A program made the position numbers and the translations under genes. From positions 1 to 64,000 of the forward strand of contig JAHLJZ010000060.1 of assembly GCA_025602915.1 (NCBI GenBank): a stretch of 64,000 nucleotides of DNA, in the 5' to 3' direction. The notes below the pieces were generated by a model. That model made no database searches, was not told the origin of the DNA, and saw only the letters and a program-made list of their open reading frames with translations. The stretch is from Paraphysoderma sedebokerense (Eukaryota; Blastocladiomycota; Physodermatomycetes; Physodermatales; Physodermataceae). This document shows positions 58,210 to 64,000 of the stretch, one piece after another. Numbering within the stretch: the stretch's first letter is position 1; the number at the start of each line of letters is the position of its first letter.

Positions 58210-58886
58210 ATCTCTATTGGACGCTCCCAGCATATAATCACTAGAAAGGCCGCACCCCTATGAATCTTGAACAACAGACAAATTAGTTACCGGGTTTCAG
58301 GTGCATCCGGAACGAGCCGTTTTGAAAATGGTTGTTGGATGTTGGAAGATGTATGTTGTGTTATGTTATACATCTCCTTCTTTCTCATTCAGCCAATGAT
58401 GGTTTCACGCCTCCGAATACAAAAAGGTATAAATAGAAATGTACGATAACAGGAACACCGAGAATTCAAAAGCTCAAATTTTTATAATAAACTTAATTTA
58501 AAAGCTAATCCCTAAAATTTGTTTACAACTATCGGTCATACATTCAATTTCTTTTACAGGTGACTGCAGCATATCAGATAATCAATACGTAAGGATACTT
58601 TAACTCGACATAAACTAAAATTTTGACAATCCATGAAACAACATAACAGTATGAATTTTTTGGTTGGAGTAAGGTATAAAGCTGGGCTTGATTTGTCGCA
58701 TCCGAAGAGAAGTAAGTTAATCTTGTATACTCACTCTGACTTCGTTCAAACAACAACCAAAACGATGGAACTACTACATTCTACAACTACCGTCATTTGC
58801 TAGTCTTCTACAGGAAAGGAATGTAAAACAAAAGAATCCTCAACCCTCACGCTTAATTTATCTTCCTCAATTAGAGCTTTTCTCTC
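58210..58886. other. Intergenic between convergent genes
   Basis: AT-rich, about 680 bp. Two 60-codon frames (58267-58449 plus, 58574-58756 minus) are not supported. Confidence 0.4.
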
Positions 58887-60492
58887 TCATTTGTCACCAT
58901 TCACAGTAACCGTTTCATATGCGCTCGTAATCGACCTGGATGCTCCATTTTCGGCACTTCCAGTTTTACTGCCAGTTCCGACGACTTTACCCCCGCGTCC
59001 CGTGTTATTGAACCTTACATTTGTGGTCGCATTCACATTTAATTTGTGAATTTTACATTCAGATTTCGGAGTCGCGGTAGGAGAGACGGTATCCGATTTG
59101 GGAGAGTGCACAGGGGACAAACCGCTTTTGACTTTAACAGATGCGTGTTTTTTCTGAGGTGTAGACGGAGAAGAACTGGCGGGTGACTTGATTGAGGATT
59201 TTAAAGTTTTTGGCTGTTGTTGTTTCACTTTTGGGGTTGTCGAATCTACAGGGCCTACAACGGTAGATATGGCCAACATGTAAGAAACGGATTGAGAAGA
59301 ATTAGAACAACGGAATTCTGTTCATACCTTTCTCTCTTTTCTCCTCAACTGTAGCCTCTGTTACAACCACGTCCTTCTTCTCTTCTTGCTTCGCTGCCTC
59401 ATCTCTCCCACTATTTGTTTGACCAACCTCGTGCCCAGTGTCTTCAACCTCTTCCCAATCTTCTTCACTCTCATACTCTCCATTCACCCCAACTCTCAAC
59501 GCCACTCTCGTTTCTTTTTCTGCACGTTCCTTCGCTACTTCACGAGGAGTCTTGTTTCTACATTGAGCTCTTCGTTTACTTATTTCCGGATGAAATTGAC
59601 TGATTCGTTGAATATGACTTTCAGTTTCGGCTCGTTCTTTCAATAACCGGGCACGAGAGTACGCTGAGACTTGAGAAATTTTTTTCAATCGATTAATAAG
59701 AAGCTACAAAAAAGCAAATTGCAAGAAAAAAAGTTGAAAAAGTTTGCAATGTCAGCTATTATTCTCATTATCGACTCAAATCCCACTTCTTGGATTGTCA
59801 GATTTCGAAATATAAAACAATCGACGGACCTGATTGTCCCTATCGATTTTCTTCAACTCTTGTAACCTCATTTCGGAAAAAATATTTCGGTTAGGAACGT
59901 AATGTTTGATGATATTTTTACGTTGCGCAATATCATGAAGTTTTTGAAGGAGCAATTCATTCTCGCGCAAGATTGTTTTGGCTCGTTCTGAAAATTATGA
60001 AAAAGGTCATACAGTCCGGGTCAGATAAAGTTGTCGAATGTGAGTATTATTTAGTCAGTACAATAAGGTTATTTGTCCACAGGCTCATCTGTCTAATGCA
60101 ATTTCTCCTGAACTATTACGTCTTGTTCGGATGGTGTTTTTTGATATCACAAACCTTGTTTAGCTTTATTCTTTTTAGCATCATACCGGTGCTTTTCAAA
60201 CCCTACAGGAAGTTTTTGATCGACTGCCGGTTGTGTGGTTAAGATTCTGATATTGTGGTAATACAAGATACATCACAGATTGTAAAATCAACAAGAAAAA
60301 TTATAAACGCAATAAAAAAATTTTGTTAGCTCTTTGATGGTATTGTTTCTTTCGTTGATCAATAAAGGAGAGAATGAATGAAAAAGAAGAATCTTAAAGG
60401 CAATACCTCTCAACATGTCTTTCATGTCTCATCTGATCAAAAATCTGTTGATGGTATCTATTCGCGCTATGTGTATAAATAATATTCACCAT
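58887..60492 (-). CDS. CFAP97/Hemingway-like (KIAA1430) flagellum-associated protein
   Basis: Five exons on minus (60492-60407, 60246-60155, 59987-59830, 59703-59328, 59254-58887) give 359 residues, all phases agreeing. The order of blocks follows the KIAA1430/CFAP97 domain. First comes a short His/Arg lead (YHQQIFDQMRHERHVER), then QPAVDQKLP before a conserved Lys run. ENELLLQKLHDIAQRKN follows with PNRN, and then RLQELKKIDRDNQLLINRLKKISQ. This resembles the ENRILLEKMSRI / NRELLRITKENQAILKRI words of animal members. The C-terminal 180 residues are acidic, then Ser/Pro/Lys-rich and disordered. Hemingway is needed for motile cilia in flies; family members are found in flagellate species. Confidence 0.75.
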
Positions 60493-61030
60493 CTTTTTTT
60501 GACTTCTTCGTTTATCGACAAAACGGTAAATCCTCAACGGGTTTGTCAAAATTGAACAGTGGTGACGATAGTTTTTTGATTTTATCGATATTTATGGCGA
60601 AAATCAAAGTTAGCGAATAGGACGTATATCGGAAGATACTTTATGAGCTGTGGTGAAATAACTTCCACAATGTTAGCGGTCTTAAATTTTGCCAAAGAAA
60701 GAAAAATCGATTTTCTGTGAATTTGCAAATCCTTTGGAACGCGTTCCTTTTCGACCTTTTATGCTCTCGTGTCTCCTTTTGAATGTCAACTGCCTTTCCA
60801 TGTCGCCCCTTTCAAAATTTATATAATCTTTATTCTTCCGCTGGTTGAAGTATTTTCAGCTTATCGAGATATATAACGTATCTGAATATTGAAATTGATA
60901 CAGTATGTGGATTGTTCCGATTTGGTTATAGCAAATTAGGTTCTGCTCAGACACAATGTAGCGAACAGTTGTGTACTCCTTTTTACGAGGACATAATAGT
61001 AGCCTCAGAAAGTATATATGGAGTCGATTC
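60493..61030. other. Divergent promoter region
   Basis: About 540 bp between the CFAP97-like and Methyltransf_22 genes. No clear element noted. Confidence 0.4.
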
Positions 61031-62571
61031 ATGTCTTTGAAAACGTATATTCACCTTCATTTGTTCTGTTTAATCTTTTTTCCCTCCTGCATCGCTTCTT
61101 ATCAACTGATCAAAAACTCATCAAACCCCGACTCGAAAAGAATGTTGACCCCAAACAACAGTCTCGTTCTATTGTTTCTCAGTTTTGTTTCAATCATCAA
61201 TATAACCCAAGCGAATCCAACTGAGAACCATGTTTCCCAGCAATCAGACAACCTTGTTGCAGATACAGTTTCGAGTTCGACTGATATGACCCAAGATATT
61301 AAAGACTTGATGTCTTGCTTAACCAATGGAGTACAATTTCAAACAAACATAAAAACGGTGGATAATTATTATGAAAAACAAGTTTGTTGGACCGAATTCA
61401 AAAGGTTGGTTGTTACTCTTGACAAATGTGTCTATTTTCTCAGTCACATAAGGCGGTTTTAACGAAATAACGGATTGCGTAGAGCTCAAGCAATGAAGGT
61501 ATACGATTATGTTGAGAAGTTACCTCTCTCGGATATACAGCATTTCAACATTCGTCCAAATCATGAAATGTTTGATTTGGTTCCAGAGACGTATTCTTGT
61601 GACGCACGGTATGCATATCTCTATGCTTATGCTTCCCACGCTTTCCACAAGCCAACATAAACTAAACCATTCTTTTTCCATATTGTATTGTTTGAATGAT
61701 GCAGTTTTATGAAACGGTGAGTTCTTTTTCACTCTCTTGCAAAAGTAATACATAACCAACCTTCCACTCTTTCTCAAATATGACAGTATTGGACCTGCCT
61801 ACCCCACTGATGGCGGCAAATGGTTCTGCTCCGACCATGTTCCATCTCCCCACTCTGGGAAATCATGTTCCATCTTCTCTCTCGGTTCTGCCGGCGAATT
61901 CGGATTCGAAGAAGCTATTAAATCCGAGGTTCCGAATTGTAAAATCTACACATTTGATTGCACAGGTACCTGGTCCCATCAGAGTACAGAATTTTATAAT
62001 TGGTGTGTAGGCGAAAAAGATGAAGAAAAAATGTTTTCGGATCCGTTGTATCAAATGGAACCGAAACCAGCCGTATTCAAAACTTGGCAAAGTATTTTGA
62101 ATCTCACAGGGGTAGAAAGAGTTGATTTGTTGAAAATGGATATTGAACAGTACACTACTTCCTATTACCTCTTTCTTCATCCTGTTAAGTCTTATCTTAC
62201 CCGCCTTTCCAATTCAGTTTCGAATGGCAAGTACTCCCATTCTTTGCAAACATTCCACCCGCCTCTCTTCCGACTCAAATCCTACTCGAGATTCACTACG
62301 ACTCAAGTACACCCACATTTAACCCAGGTTGGTTAAACCATCCTGAAGCGGGCTACAACAGTGCTAAAAGTATGATCAAGTTGATGCGATTTTTAGATGG
62401 ATTAGGATACAGAGTTGCAAGAATGGAGTATAATTGGTTTGTGTTGGCGCAATGTTTAAGTATGTCTTCGTGACAAATAATTTACTCGATATCAATTTTT
62501 GATTCAGGTTCGGCGGTTGTTGCGCAGAAGTCGTCTTAATCAGAAACGACTACATGATCAACAAAGCTTAA
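61031..62571 (+). CDS. Secreted or lumenal Methyltransf_22-domain protein (METTL24-like)
   Basis: Exons 61031-61404, 61483-61608, 61787-62150, 62218-62436 and 62508-62571, joined in frame. The ATG at 61031 or the one at 61142 can start it; the second gives a standard signal peptide (NSLVLLFLSFVSIINITQA). The domain blocks are RIGPAYPTDGGKWFCSDH, CSIFSLGSAGEFGFEEAI, CKIYTFDCTG, VDLLKMDIEHFEWQVLPFF, LLEIHYDSS and the closing FGGCCAEVVLIRN. The glycine-rich SLGSAGEFGFE and acidic TFD and MDIE elements fit AdoMet binding. The acceptor is unknown for the family. Cys-rich ends and an export signal suggest action in the secretory pathway. Confidence 0.82.
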
Positions 62572-63011
62572 AGAAAAGGGTTGATGATTGGAGTTAGTAC
62601 AGCTGGCGAGACTATGGTTTCAAAGAGTTGCGAGTAGATATCAATGTTAGTTTGTATGACCTTCACTCGTCAGAACTTAATTTTGATTTGTTGTTTGTAA
62701 TTGTACGACTGCTCTTGATTAGAGCATGAACTGAGTAGTTAGGCTTTCGTGAATACGTTTGAAACAGAACACTTTGTAGCCCTAAGGGATGTTTCGCATT
62801 CAATCAATTTAGAATAAATCCCCGATTGCCTATGTATTTCTTTCGCTCCGTTCTGTACCTTTACAGATAAACGAATCAATTGATCAAAGTTGATACAAAT
62901 TCGAAAAATGACATCAGAATTATTAGATTTCTATACTAAATACATGCGTTCATTCGATTGAATCAATCATGATGTAAAGAAAGAGAGTTCCAGAGCACGT
63001 CTTAATGGGCC
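62572..63011. other. Intergenic between convergent genes
   Basis: AT-rich 3' flanks with AATAAA-like signal near 62813. Nothing else seen. Confidence 0.45.
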
Positions 63012-64000
63012 CTAAACGCGTTCAAGAACAACTGCGATACCTTGACCGCCACCGATACCTAATTGATTGGAAATAGAGGTAGGAGAAAGAAAATAGCAAG
63101 ATGAGTCAATCTCGACAGATAGCAATGAGGAACTCAATACCAAACAAAGATATGGCAGAGTTGAAAATCAGCAAAATGGATAAGCGAATCATATTACGTA
63201 CAGGCGCTACCAACAGCATAACGTCCCATTCTTCTTTCCAATTCATATACCAAGTTTGCCAAAATTCTGGCACCACTGGCACCAAGTGGATGACCAATAG
63301 CAATAGCTCCAGAGTTAACATTAGTCTTAGATCTATCCAATCCTAATTCCTTTTCTACTGCCAAGTACTGGGCGGCAAAAGCCTGGTTGACCTCTACGAG
63401 ATCCATATCAGCAAGGGTAAGATTTGCACGACGAAGGGCTTCTTTGATGGCATCAACAGGACCGATACCTATAAATTTAAAAAGTTAAAAACTATATTCG
63501 AAGGGAGGAAGGACCGACTAGTTAACGAAAAAACTCACCCATAATTTTTGGTTCAACGCCGCAGTAAAACCAACTAACAATTCTGGCCAGAGGTTTGATA
63601 TTATGTTCTTTGACCGCATTTTCACCGGCAACAACGAGGGCTGCAGCACCGTCACAGATGCCAGAGGCATTACCAGCGGTCACAGTGCCGGTTTTGGGGA
63701 TGAACACTGATGGCAATTTGGCGAGACTTTCGAGTGTCGTTTGCGGACGCGGATGTTCGTCTTTGCTGAAGTGCTCCACTCCTTTCTTTGTTTTGATTTC
63801 CACAGGAGCAATTTCTGCTTTGAAGTGTCCGTTTTTCTCGGCTGTTTAAGTAGTTCAAAAATTTCAACAATGAGAATCTGGATTGTGATTTTGGAGGGAA
63901 CCGAAAAAACCGTCGTACCTTCGGCCCAACGTTGCTGTGTCTGTAAAGCCAATTTATCACAATCCTCTCGAGAGATATTGTACTGTTGAGCTAGATTTTC
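63012..64000 (-). CDS. 3-ketoacyl-CoA thiolase, mitochondrial ACAA2 type (5' part beyond the window)
   Basis: Exons on minus: 64000(partial)-63919, 63841-63539, 63468-63202 and 63058-63012. The thiolase C-terminal half is clear: [105 protein letters not shown], the catalytic His in [17 protein letters not shown], and the catalytic Cys in [18 protein letters not shown]. That last Cys codon is split by the final intron. The nucleophilic Cys of the N-terminal half is outside the window. No C-terminal peroxisomal SKL signal is present, which fits the mitochondrial ACAA2 type of beta-oxidation thiolase. The final exon codes only 15 residues. Confidence 0.93.

Overview
The window is nuclear DNA of a eukaryote with compact, intron-rich genes. 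Most introns are about 55-140 bp with GT-AG ends. I read 23 protein-coding genes with good support, three further damaged paralogs, one tRNA and no recognisable mobile element. The best overall reading is a zoosporic (flagellate) fungus or close relative. The ribosomal protein L40 tail has the fungal form ([10 protein letters not shown]), and there are an Ecl1-type protein and an App1-type lipid phosphatase. At least four flagellum or basal-body genes are also present: DNAI7/IC97, IFT54, an LRRCC1/VFL1-like gene and a CFAP97-like gene. Ena/VASP and type III glutamine synthetase add to an early-diverging, non-yeast gene set. I cannot name the species.

Layout. 1.5-6.1 kb: an unknown Ala/Lys-rich protein, a STIMATE/TMEM110-like membrane protein and a mitochondrial GGQ release-factor-like rescue protein. 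7.0-9.4 kb: a full-architecture Ena/VASP protein. 10.3-12.9 kb (minus): a CDK8-like kinase with two microexons. 13.4-17.3 kb: axonemal DNAI7. 17.6-21.3 kb: V-ATPase proteolipid and mitochondrial 2-oxodicarboxylate carrier. 21.6-24.7 kb: IFT54. 25.05 kb: tRNA-Met. 27 kb: Ecl1-like protein.

28.5-38.2 kb is the accessory part: seven paralogs of a small secreted ten-cysteine protein, two on plus and five on minus. They share a TATA promoter layout, and a perfect-looking 1,736 bp tandem duplication runs through the middle of the array.

39.2 kb onward returns to conserved genes: ubiquitin-L40 fusion, secreted App1-like phosphatase (minus), membrane-anchored PI-PLC-C1-like phosphodiesterase, LRRCC1-like coiled-coil protein, type III glutamine synthetase (minus, with a GATA-site palindrome upstream), GT14 branching glycosyltransferase (minus), Smr-domain protein, CFAP97-like protein (minus), secreted Methyltransf_22 protein, and the 3' part of a mitochondrial 3-ketoacyl-CoA thiolase (minus), cut by the window end.

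Exon joins were worked out by hand from reading frame, GT/AG sites and family similarity; transcripts have not been seen. Family names come from recognising motifs, not from a search.
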